Below, one piece after another: positions 1 through 7,118 of a DNA stretch of 64,000 nt (position 1 is its first letter; every line of letters begins with the position of its first letter). The DNA is from Cohnella silvisoli (GTDB taxonomy: Bacteria > Bacillota > Bacilli > Paenibacillales > Paenibacillaceae). The notes beneath the pieces were generated by a model. That model ran no database searches. It was not told the DNA's origin and saw nothing but the letters and a program-made list of their open reading frames with translations. The stretch is from contig NZ_JAIOAP010000014.1 of assembly GCF_021190915.1 (NCBI RefSeq), forward strand, positions 161,321 through 225,320, written 5' to 3'. Both the position numbers and the translations under genes were made by a program.

Positions 1-62
1 ATCACGCAAATCGTCAATCATGGTCCGATTGCTTCAACGGGGATAAGGAATAATTAACGCGC

Positions 63-104
63 AAAAAATCCCGCACCAGCCCAAGATTGGGTGATACGGG
101 ATTG
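63..104 (-). terminator. Intrinsic terminator of the DEAD-box helicase gene
   Basis: Read on the minus strand, an imperfect hairpin with ATCCCG/CGGGAT outer arms and a CACCCA/TGGGCTG inner stem is followed by a run of six T. It lies about 20 bases past the helicase stop codon. Confidence 0.8.
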
Positions 105-121
105 CTAAATTAGTTAAAAAT

Positions 122-2179
122 CTATCTGCCGCGCGATGCACCGCGACCGCCGCCGCCACGACTACCTCCGCCGGACGGTCCTTTCGGACCCTTGAATCCG
201 CCACCGGCTTTGCCGCCGCCGAACCCGCCGCTCTTCGGCCCGGAAGACCTTCCGCCGCCAAAGCTGTTGCCGCCGCGTTGTTCCGACTTGCGTCCTCCTG
301 ACGATGATCCGCCGCCCGTTCCAGAACGACCAAACCCGCCGCCGGACGAACCAGCGCTCGACCGACCGCTAAACCCTCCGCGCTCTTCGCCTTTACGTCC
401 GAAGCTTCCGCTTTCGGATACCCGCTCGGCTAACCGTTCGCTAGAATTCCGTCGGGTTGATCCGCCACTCTTGCTCGGCCTTCCCTCGCCGCGTTCTTCA
501 GACGCTCTACCGAAGCCTGCTCCTGCGCCAGGACGACTAGCGCCACGATCATCGGAAGACTTCCGTCCGCCGAATCCACCCATGCGACCCGAGCCGCTCA
601 ATCGGCCAGCCCCGCCCGTCCCGGCGCCCGCGGACCGGCCAAAGCCGCCGCGATCGTCGGAAGGCTTGCGACCGCCTCCGGTTCTGCCGCCGGCGGAAGG
701 TTTACGTTCACCACTCTCGCTGAACGTAAACCCAATCGCCTCGTCCGAAGCACTCGCCGAAGACCTGCCCGGGCGGCCAACTTTCACCGCATCGCGGCTC
801 TGGCCGCGATCCACCCACGCGCCCGCGCTCGTGCGGTTGCCCGAACCCGGCTTCGCGGCCGGCGCGCCGCGTTTCTTATCGCCGCCGCGCCCACCGCCCG
901 CTCCGGCGCCATAAGACTTGTCGCCGCCACGAGCTTTGCTCGCGCCGATGCTCCTGCCCTTCGCTATTCCCGCGCTGCTCCCGCGTCCGCGACTCGCGCC
1001 GCTGCCAGGCCTGCCTAGCCCGCCGCCGCTGCGCGGTCCTTCCAATCCACCGCCGCCTAGCGGCGCGCCCTCTTCGCTCCGGCGTTCCATCGCCATCTGG
1101 ATCCCATTCTCGATATCCGCCAGCTCCCGGCGATCCTTCGGCGAGATCAACGTGATCGCAAGCCCCGACTCTCCGGCACGGCCCGTCCGACCGATCCGGT
1201 GGATGTAGCTCTCCACGTCCTGCGGAACGTCGTAGTTAAACACGTGAGTAACGCCTTCAACGTCGAGCCCGCGCGCCGCGATATCCGTAGCGATCAGGAA
1301 CTGCAGCCTTGCATCGCGGAACCTCTTCATAACTTGCTCCCGCTTCGCCTGGGACAAGTCCCCGTGCAGCTCATCGGACGAATAGCCCATTTCCTGCAAC
1401 GCTTCGTTCAATACCGCCGCCCGCCGTTTCGTCCGGCAGAAAATTATGCTCAAATACGGCTGAGTCTCTTCTAACAATTTAACCAAAGTCGCCTGCTTCT
1501 CGCGGTCGGAAGTCTCGATTACCCACTGTCTAATGTCCTTCACCGTCACGCGTTCGGCTTTCACCGTAACGTGTTGGGGATTGCGCAAAATCCGCCCAGC
1601 CATTTCCCGGATCGAACCAGGCATCGTGGCGGAGAACAGCATCGATTGCTTCTTATAAGGCGTCTTGCTCAGAATTTCCTCGACTTCCTTCAAGAACCCC
1701 ATGTGCAGCATTTGATCCGCTTCATCCAACACGAGCATTTTCACATTATCCAACGAAATGGTCTCGCGCGACAGATGATCAAGCAGTCGACCCGGCGTCG
1801 CAACAATAATATGGATATTTCCCTTAAGCTTGAATAACTGCGCCTCTACGTCCTGTCCGCCATACACGGCAAGCACCTTAATGCCATCCTCAGGCTGAAT
1901 CAGCTTCTTGATCTCCGCCGTAATCTGTATCGCCAATTCGCGCGTAGGCGTTACGATCAAACCCTGCACGTGCGGCAAATCCGTTTTTATTTTGTCCAGC
2001 ATAGGAAGCACGAAAGCCAATGTTTTCCCCGTACCCGTCTGCGCCTGGCTAATGACATCATGCCCGGCCGTTACGATCGGAATCGTCTCTTCCTGCACCG
2101 GCGTCGGCGTTACGATCCCCATCGCTTTCAGTATCGCAACCCGGCTTTCCGACACGCCTAATCCCGCAAAATCCGTCAC
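122..2179 (-). CDS. DEAD-box RNA helicase with long Gly/Arg/Ser-rich tail (CshA type)
   Basis: ATP-dependent RNA helicase of the DEAD-box family, expected to unwind structured RNA in ribosome assembly, mRNA decay or cold adaptation. The two-RecA core (about 380 residues) has every motif: TPTPVQ (Q), AQTGTGKT (I), PTRELA (Ia), TPGR (Ib), DEAD (II), SAT (III), ARGLDV (V) and HRIGRTGR (VI). About 300 further residues are low-complexity Gly/Arg/Ser/Lys with many GG, GRG and RSS units, probably a disordered RNA-binding tail; this makes the protein longer than the roughly 500 residues of Bacillus subtilis CshA. I chose the GTG at 2179 because GGAG lies 8 bases upstream and the product then begins TDFAGLG, the usual family start. 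An ATG at 2230 in the same frame adds 17 residues but has no ribosome site. CshA is the closest type I recognise, but the exact paralogue is uncertain. Confidence 0.93.
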   Translation of the reverse strand: MTDFAGLGVSESRVAILKAMGIVTPTPVQEETIPIVTAGHDVISQAQTGTGKTLAFVLPMLDKIKTDLPHVQGLIVTPTRELAIQITAEIKKLIQPEDGIKVLAVYGGQDVEAQLFKLKGNIHIIVATPGRLLDHLSRETISLDNVKMLVLDEADQMLHMGFLKEVEEILSKTPYKKQSMLFSATMPGSIREMAGRILRNPQHVTVKAERVTVKDIRQWVIETSDREKQATLVKLLEETQPYLSIIFCRTKRRAAVLNEALQEMGYSSDELHGDLSQAKREQVMKRFRDARLQFLIATDIAARGLDVEGVTHVFNYDVPQDVESYIHRIGRTGRAGESGLAITLISPKDRRELADIENGIQMAMERRSEEGAPLGGGGLEGPRSGGGLGRPGSGASRGRGSSAGIAKGRSIGASKARGGDKSYGAGAGGGRGGDKKRGAPAAKPGSGNRTSAGAWVDRGQSRDAVKVGRPGRSSASASDEAIGFTFSESGERKPSAGGRTGGGRKPSDDRGGFGRSAGAGTGGAGRLSGSGRMGGFGGRKSSDDRGASRPGAGAGFGRASEERGEGRPSKSGGSTRRNSSERLAERVSESGSFGRKGEERGGFSGRSSAGSSGGGFGRSGTGGGSSSGGRKSEQRGGNSFGGGRSSGPKSGGFGGGKAGGGFKGPKGPSGGGSRGGGGRGASRGR

Positions 2180-2304
2180 CTGATCCACTCCATCCTTTAT
2201 CCCAAACCCTTGTTGGCTTCCCAAACCCATCCGATTCTTTAGCCATTACCTTCTATCCTACCACATACGGGCAATTGAAATGTACTGTTCTGCATATTCG
2301 CCCA

Positions 2305-2346
2305 CAACAAAACCCGCTAAAGTCCCTATACGGACCAAGCGGGTTC
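2305..2346 (-). terminator. Terminator after the ydjIHG-like operon
   Basis: Inverted repeat AACCCGCT/AGCGGGTT with an inner GTCC/GGAC stem. On the minus strand it is followed by TTTTGTTG. It separates the three-gene membrane module from the helicase gene. Confidence 0.75.
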
Positions 2347-2371
2347 GTTTAACTCCGTGCATGACATGTCT

Positions 2372-3112
2372 CTAAACCGGCAAATACAGTACGTTGCCGC
2401 AGAACTCGCAATCCGTATGTTTTCCGGGAATGACTCGGGAGCTCGCCCCGCATCCGGAGCACGTAATCGGCATCGGTACTGCGGCACTCGTTGCCGCCGT
2501 TTGATTAACCGCCTCAGTATAATTATCCTCTTCCTCATTTTCCTCTACATATTCTTCATCTATCTCTTCTTCATCTTCCTCAACGTACTCTTCATCCGAA
2601 TCATCTTCTTCGTATTCCACGAAGATTTCCCTAGTTTCCTTATCGAGCGTCGCACCCGTGAACACTTCCGTGTCGATCAAATATTCGAGATCCTGCATGA
2701 CGTTGTTCACGCTCTGGCCGGTAAGCCTAGAGATTTGATCGATGGACTCCATTTCCTTCTCATAAATTAAAGTATCATAAAGGTTATAGAGGGCCTGCAT
2801 CTTCATCCGTCTGCGATAAGCGATAATGTAGAAGATAATAGCGGGGACTCCGAAGAACACTCCTAACACTATGAATACCGCGTTCGTGTCGTCAGGTGTA
2901 CTTTCCGAGGATGCCGCGGCAACGATTACCCATACCAACCCGAGCAGCACCAAGAACGAATGTCCCACCAATTTATAATCGTCGGCACGCAGATGATTAA
3001 CTTTGTAATGCGCAACGAACCTGATCAGAAGAAGTACGGCCCCAACCGGGAAAAATAAAATCATACCCAGAATAATCCAACCGCCATGGATTTTCGGCTT
3101 ATCTATTGGCAC
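2372..3112 (-). CDS. Membrane protein with acidic linker and C-terminal zinc ribbon (YdjG-like)
   Basis: Third gene of a minus-strand trio. The 246-residue product has three predicted membrane helices (about residues 10-33, 48-67 and 78-98), a helical segment that looks like a winged-helix fold (110-165), a very acidic Glu/Asp linker (about 168-205) and a C-terminal zinc ribbon with CSGCG and CEFCG. The start is GTG with GAGGG six bases upstream. Its place next to an SPFH gene and another membrane gene matches the ydjG/ydjH/ydjI set of Bacillus subtilis, where these proteins sit with PspA in a membrane-stress complex. I infer a YdjG-like role from context and the zinc ribbon, not from clear sequence recognition. 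Confidence 0.75.
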   Translation of the reverse strand: MPIDKPKIHGGWIILGMILFFPVGAVLLLIRFVAHYKVNHLRADDYKLVGHSFLVLLGLVWVIVAAASSESTPDDTNAVFIVLGVFFGVPAIIFYIIAYRRRMKMQALYNLYDTLIYEKEMESIDQISRLTGQSVNNVMQDLEYLIDTEVFTGATLDKETREIFVEYEEDDSDEEYVEEDEEEIDEEYVEENEEEDNYTEAVNQTAATSAAVPMPITCSGCGASSRVIPGKHTDCEFCGNVLYLPV

Positions 3113-3130
3113 GTTAGTCCCTCTTTCTTG

Positions 3131-3877
3131 TCATTTTAATTGAAGAAGCCGCTGGTTCCTGCTCTCTAGGAGGTTCATCGTCTCGCGAATCTGCCGGCCA
3201 ACCCTCTCGGTTTCTCCGGTTGTTTCCGTTTCCTTTACGAGACTGCTGATACCGCTCGCCAGCTCATGAACTTGCTGCATCAAGCTTTCCTCCGTGCCGA
3301 CAAGGGAAGGATGGGACACCGGATCGCTGTAGCGAACTTTCTCCTCCAACTCTGCGATGCCTTTGGCCAATCCGCCTCTCTCCTCATGGTTCCACCCCGC
3401 AAGCTCCTGCTTGATGGAGAGCAGAGTCGACCGCATTCCCGATACCCATTGCACTTGGGCCGTGGAATTCACTTCTTGATCATCCGCATGTCGGAAGTAG
3501 ATAGCCACCATACTCGCCATTATTCCCGCGACGCCCAGAGCGATAAAGTGCAGGAGGCCATAATTAAAGGTAGATAAATCGAGCACCAACGAGAAGACGA
3601 TGATGAAAATAATAACAACGATTAAATAAAGTCCCGCTATCGTACCGAATGCGAGATATCCCGGAATCGTTGCATCGGAATGCTTGCGATTCGGAATGTA
3701 ATATAGCGACAATCCATACAGCGCCGTCTCTGCAATAAACAACGCGAAGAGCGAAATCCATGCATGACTTATCCTCGCAAAAGGCAGACCGATTAGAAAC
3801 ACGACCGCGAGGGTGACCAGTAACGCTAGAACATATATGACCGTCGCCAATCGTGCGTTATCCCGATGTTTGTCCAT
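3131..3877 (-). CDS. Multi-pass membrane protein with C-terminal coiled coil (YdjH-like)
   Basis: Middle gene of the trio, 248 residues, 12 bases downstream of the SPFH gene and 18 bases upstream of the YdjG-like gene, so very probably co-transcribed. There are four hydrophobic segments in the first 130 residues (about 10-31, 38-58, 72-100 and 105-128). A charged, Leu/Glu-rich helical tail of about 115 residues follows and should lie in the cytoplasm as a coiled coil. No enzymatic motif is visible. Position and topology agree with YdjH of the Bacillus subtilis pspA-ydjGHI operon. Function is unknown beyond the inferred membrane-stress role. Confidence 0.72.
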   Translation of the reverse strand: MDKHRDNARLATVIYVLALLVTLAVVFLIGLPFARISHAWISLFALFIAETALYGLSLYYIPNRKHSDATIPGYLAFGTIAGLYLIVVIIFIIVFSLVLDLSTFNYGLLHFIALGVAGIMASMVAIYFRHADDQEVNSTAQVQWVSGMRSTLLSIKQELAGWNHEERGGLAKGIAELEEKVRYSDPVSHPSLVGTEESLMQQVHELASGISSLVKETETTGETERVGRQIRETMNLLESRNQRLLQLK

Positions 3878-3889
3878 ATCGTGCGCCCC

Positions 3890-5107
3890 CTACTCAATCA
3901 ACTTGTTGCCGCATTCCAGGCAGAACTTCTGTCCCGGCTTCACGTCATGCTGGCATTGGCCGCACTTCAGAGACATGCTAGCCCCGCAATTCATGCAGAA
4001 CTTGCCTGCCGGATCGACTTGTTCTCCGCACTTGTAGCAAGGTTTGCCGCCAAAGGAATGCCCGCATTTCGAGCAGCTCCTGGCGTCTTGGGCATTGTCC
4101 GCCCCGCACTTCTCGCAGGCGTTGTTCGGATCTCCGCAATGAAGGCAGAACTTGGCTCCGGCCGGGAAAGACTTGCCGCAAGCGCTGCAAGTCACTTCAG
4201 CCGCTTGAGCGGCGAAAACAGGGGAAGCGTTCATCTGATTCGTCAATCCCGCCATCTGATTACCGACAGCTCCGCCTATTCCGAACCCCATGCCCAGCCC
4301 GATTCCCGCTCCCATCACGTTAGCGCTGCCGCTGCCTTCGTTCTTCGCGGCGCCCTCGAGCGTATCGAAAGTACGCTCCTGCTGGTATGTATAGCCAAGG
4401 ATGTCCATTTCGGCTTTCTTCGCGAGCGCTTCCTTCAGCCTCGCGCTAGCCGGATCATCATCCGGAATATTGATGGAATCGATATAAAAATTAAGAATTC
4501 GAATACCGTAGTCCAGGAATACGGGCCCGATTCTCTCTTCGATATGCTTCGATATCTCGCTGATATAAGCGTTAATTTCCAGAATGCTGATTTTTTTGAA
4601 AATCAAATAAGAAGAAATCAATTCCTTGATATTCATCATCAACAAGCCGCGGAACTGCTTCGTCATCGCTTCCTTGTCGAATACCGGAAGCGTGCCGATT
4701 AGTTTCAGAAGAAATTTCCGCGAATCCTCGATCTGCAAGCCGAACTGCCCGAACGAGCGGACGGATACGATAATCTGATATTTCGGATCCTGCAGCTGCA
4801 ATGGAGTAGCCGTCCCCCATTTTACGTCTAGGGAATTAATCTTGTTGACGAACCACACTTCCGCCGAGAACGGGGACTTCCCGCCGAACGGAAGGTTCAC
4901 GATCTCCTGCAGCCCCGGAATGTTCTGCGTGCTCAACGTATGTCTGCCCGCCGCGAACAGATCGAGCGCTTTGCCGCCTTTGAACAGAATCGCTTCCTGC
5001 GTTTCGTTGACGATTAATTGCGTCCAAGTTCCCAATTCCTGATTGGGGTATTTCCACGCGTACACGTCCGCGGGACCATCAAATTTAACGACGTCTACAA
5101 TAGCCAT
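3890..5107 (-). CDS. SPFH-domain protein with four C-terminal zinc ribbons (YdjI-like)
   Basis: First gene of the trio, 405 residues. The N-terminal part (about 1-245) is an SPFH/band-7-like domain of the YdjI group; such proteins form membrane-associated rings and in Bacillus subtilis YdjI helps position PspA. A Gly/Met/Ala-rich linker (about 255-290) follows. The tail (about 308-402) has eight CxxC pairs in order (CSAC, CLHC, CEKC, CSKC, CYKC, CMNC, CGQC, CLEC), enough for four zinc ribbons. No signal peptide or membrane helix is seen, so attachment probably needs the two downstream membrane proteins. Gene order is the reverse of Bacillus subtilis and no pspA is adjacent. Confidence 0.85.
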   Translation of the reverse strand: MAIVDVVKFDGPADVYAWKYPNQELGTWTQLIVNETQEAILFKGGKALDLFAAGRHTLSTQNIPGLQEIVNLPFGGKSPFSAEVWFVNKINSLDVKWGTATPLQLQDPKYQIIVSVRSFGQFGLQIEDSRKFLLKLIGTLPVFDKEAMTKQFRGLLMMNIKELISSYLIFKKISILEINAYISEISKHIEERIGPVFLDYGIRILNFYIDSINIPDDDPASARLKEALAKKAEMDILGYTYQQERTFDTLEGAAKNEGSGSANVMGAGIGLGMGFGIGGAVGNQMAGLTNQMNASPVFAAQAAEVTCSACGKSFPAGAKFCLHCGDPNNACEKCGADNAQDARSCSKCGHSFGGKPCYKCGEQVDPAGKFCMNCGASMSLKCGQCQHDVKPGQKFCLECGNKLIE

Positions 5108-5272
5108 TAACCGCTTTGCCTCCTCTATGTCTTAAGAACCGGGGTCCATGATGCCTAGTGCCTATTTTTTACGCCATTCTACAATTTTCGATTCTATTTC
5201 CAATTCTACATATAGGATATATTTCCTTTGAATGATTTTCCATAGGAGGAAAAAGATTTTTTAAACATCGCC

Positions 5273-5316
5273 AAAAACCCGTCCCATTCTCCCATTCAGG
5301 GGAATAAGCGGGTTAG
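5273..5316 (-). terminator. Possible minus-strand terminator
   Basis: AACCCG/CGGGTT arms enclose a weaker inner stem, and on the minus strand TTTTT follows. It lies between the SPFH gene and the DUF1540 gene. It could end a transcript arriving from the HxlR gene, but the stem is imperfect. Confidence 0.35.
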
Positions 5317-5372
5317 CGCACGTATAAAGCGACCGCCTTCGACCATCCTAATGACAGGAGGTGAGACAAGCG

Positions 5373-5528
5373 ATGGCTAAAGATGTGCTGTGCGAAGTGA
5401 ATTCTTGCAAGTATTGGGCGCCCGGAAACGCGTGCAACGCCTCATCGATCTACGTCGTGAACAATCGCAACAAGCAGGCTTCCAATTCCGATGAAACCGA
5501 CTGCAAGACGTTCGAGCCGAAAATGTAG
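5373..5528 (+). CDS. Small DUF1540 cysteine protein
   Basis: A 51-residue protein preceded by AGGAGGTG at a good distance. It has four spaced cysteines (CEVNSC near the start, then one in the middle and one near the end) and ends in TFEP, the usual pattern of the DUF1540 family of small, probably metal-binding Firmicute proteins. Function is unknown; several family members belong to spore-formers. It is a single-gene unit with its own perfect terminator 17 bases after the stop. It runs opposite to its left neighbours. Confidence 0.88.
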   Translation: MAKDVLCEVNSCKYWAPGNACNASSIYVVNNRNKQASNSDETDCKTFEPKM

Positions 5529-5545
5529 GGTTTTCGACGAACGGC

Positions 5546-5570
5546 AAAGGCATCCTTCGGGATGCCTTTT
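5546..5570 (+). terminator. Terminator of the DUF1540 gene
   Basis: Perfect 10-bp hairpin AAAGGCATCC-TTCG-GGATGCCTTT, with the very stable TTCG loop, followed by T residues. The symmetric A/T flanks suggest it could also work on the minus strand. Confidence 0.9.
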
Positions 5571-5701
5571 GCTCTTTCCTCTGTATTGTAACCAACATTG
5601 AGAATTATTATCACTCAGCCCGACTTAAGCCGCAAGTTGCTCCTCTACGCTTACCGATGTCTTTTTCTCAAAAGCCAGCATAGCGCCGAACGAGACAAAG
5701 A

Positions 5702-6052
5702 TCAGATGTACTGATTCGAATCCATAAAATCAATATGCTTAAAACCCCATCCACACATATCGTTTAAGACAGTGCTTAACGTTGTTCCATGTTCAGACAG
5801 TGAATATTCAACCTTAGGCGGAATCTCCTGAAAGATCCGTCTAACGACAAGTCCATCCCGCTCCAGCTCCCGGAGTTGATTAGTCAGCATACCTTGAGTG
5901 ACATTCGGCAACGCTCGTCTTAACTCCCCGAACCGCTTCGTACCTTCGTTCAACAATAGGAACAAGATCAGCGGCTTCCACTTGCCGCCAATGACATGCA
6001 AAGTAACCAATATTCCGTCCTTTGAAGCAACTCTTTGAGTCTCTATTGGCAT
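5702..6052 (-). CDS. HxlR-family transcriptional regulator
   Basis: A 116-residue winged-helix regulator of the HxlR type. It has the family core IGGKWKPLILFLL followed by FGELRRALPNVTQGMLTNQL (recognition helix region) and the wing LVVRRIFQEIPPKVEYSL. HxlR proteins often sense electrophiles or redox stress through an N-terminal cysteine; here that part has no cysteine, so any sensing must differ. The start is fixed by AAGGAG eight bases upstream. It is divergent from a short-chain dehydrogenase, the classic arrangement of a repressor beside its target. Confidence 0.92.
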   Translation of the reverse strand: MPIETQRVASKDGILVTLHVIGGKWKPLILFLLLNEGTKRFGELRRALPNVTQGMLTNQLRELERDGLVVRRIFQEIPPKVEYSLSEHGTTLSTVLNDMCGWGFKHIDFMDSNQYI

Positions 6053-6157
6053 GTATCCGACTCCTTATTCACTGGAGATTTTATACCCAAATTTGCACCC
6101 TAATCGTACCTTAACAAAATAACCGTGGCGCATCCATAGTCCTTTTTTCCATACTAG

Positions 6158-6176
6158 GTACGTTTAAACTGCGTAC
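6158..6176. promoter_or_regulatory. Inverted repeat, candidate HxlR operator
   Basis: GTACG and CGTAC half sites separated by nine bases, in the 202-base space between the divergent HxlR and dehydrogenase genes. Size and position suit an operator for a winged-helix dimer, but no binding data or second copy supports it. Confidence 0.4.
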
Positions 6177-6254
6177 TTTGCAAATGTGCGATTGTGGCCA
6201 ATAATGGGGCTGTAACGAATACTCGTCAACAAGAGTTGAGAAAGGAAGATCAGG

Positions 6255-7019
6255 ATGCACATTTCACTGAATGGCAAGGTTGCGATCGTTACGGGTGCAA
6301 GCCGCGGAATCGGATTGGCAACCGTTAAAGCGTTGGCGGAGTCCGGAGCGAAAGTAACGGCGGCCGCACGGCAAGTCACGGAGGAACTAGCGGAGCTGGC
6401 GGCTGCCTTCGATGTGTTTATCGTTACTGCGAACGCCGCAACGACGGAAGGCGCGGAGCATGTCGTGAAGGAGACGGTCAGGCGTTATGGCAGACTGGAT
6501 ATTCTGGTCAATAACATCGGCGCAACGGATACTCGGGCAGGGCAAGGGTTTCTGCAGCTTACGGATGAAGATTGGGCGGAGACGATGGACATTAATTTAA
6601 TGAGCGTCGTGAGATCGACTCGTGCCGCTTTGCCCCACATGACCAAACCGGGTGGTTCGATCGTCAACATTTCTTCTATGAACGCCATTATGCCTAATCC
6701 CTTTATCATCGCATACAGCTCTTCCAAAGCCGCTGCCACTAATTTGTCCAAGAATTTAGCCGGAGAATTCGCGGCGCAAGGCATTCGCGTCAACACGGTA
6801 GCGCCTGGGCCAACTCGCACTGAGATGTGGGCAGGCAGACTGCCGGAGACTGAAGAGGGCATCCGGGAGATGGCTCTTGCCTTCGGCATCTCGTTGGGCA
6901 GGTTTGCGGAGCCGAATGAGATTGCGGATCTTGTCGTATTTCTTGCTTCTGACCATTCCTCGATGATAACGGGCGTGGATTACATCATTGATGGCGGTTT
7001 AGTCAAAACCATTCATTAA
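6255..7019 (+). CDS. Short-chain dehydrogenase/reductase (SDR)
   Basis: A 254-residue NAD(P)-dependent oxidoreductase of the classical SDR type. It has the Rossmann cofactor motif TGASRGIG (about residues 13-20), the NNIG motif, a serine in NISSMN, the catalytic YSSSK and the C-terminal SSMITG-DGG signature. The substrate cannot be read from sequence; relatives include 3-oxoacyl-ACP reductase-like and sugar or quinone reductases. AGGAAG precedes the ATG. Divergence from the HxlR regulator suggests it is the regulated target, possibly in detoxification of reactive carbonyl compounds (inference). Confidence 0.93.
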   Translation: MHISLNGKVAIVTGASRGIGLATVKALAESGAKVTAAARQVTEELAELAAAFDVFIVTANAATTEGAEHVVKETVRRYGRLDILVNNIGATDTRAGQGFLQLTDEDWAETMDINLMSVVRSTRAALPHMTKPGGSIVNISSMNAIMPNPFIIAYSSSKAAATNLSKNLAGEFAAQGIRVNTVAPGPTRTEMWAGRLPETEEGIREMALAFGISLGRFAEPNEIADLVVFLASDHSSMITGVDYIIDGGLVKTIH

Positions 7020-7066
7020 TACGATAAGCGTACGTTGGGTTAGTCAAACTAATTGGTTACCGAGAG

Positions 7067-7107
7067 TAAAAGGGGAGAGCCCAGCGGCTGCCCGCGGACT
7101 CTCCCCT
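7067..7107 (-). terminator. Terminator of the bmrCD-type exporter operon
   Basis: GGGGAGAG/CTCTCCCC arms with a GC-rich interior, followed on the minus strand by CCCCTTTTAC. It lies just past the second exporter gene. Confidence 0.8.
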
Positions 7108-7118
7108 CACAAACCTAT

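Noticed and set aside
192..914. A 240-codon plus-strand frame very rich in proline
   Set aside because: It is the antisense of the repetitive Gly/Arg/Ser codons of the helicase tail. It has no ribosome site and no credible product.
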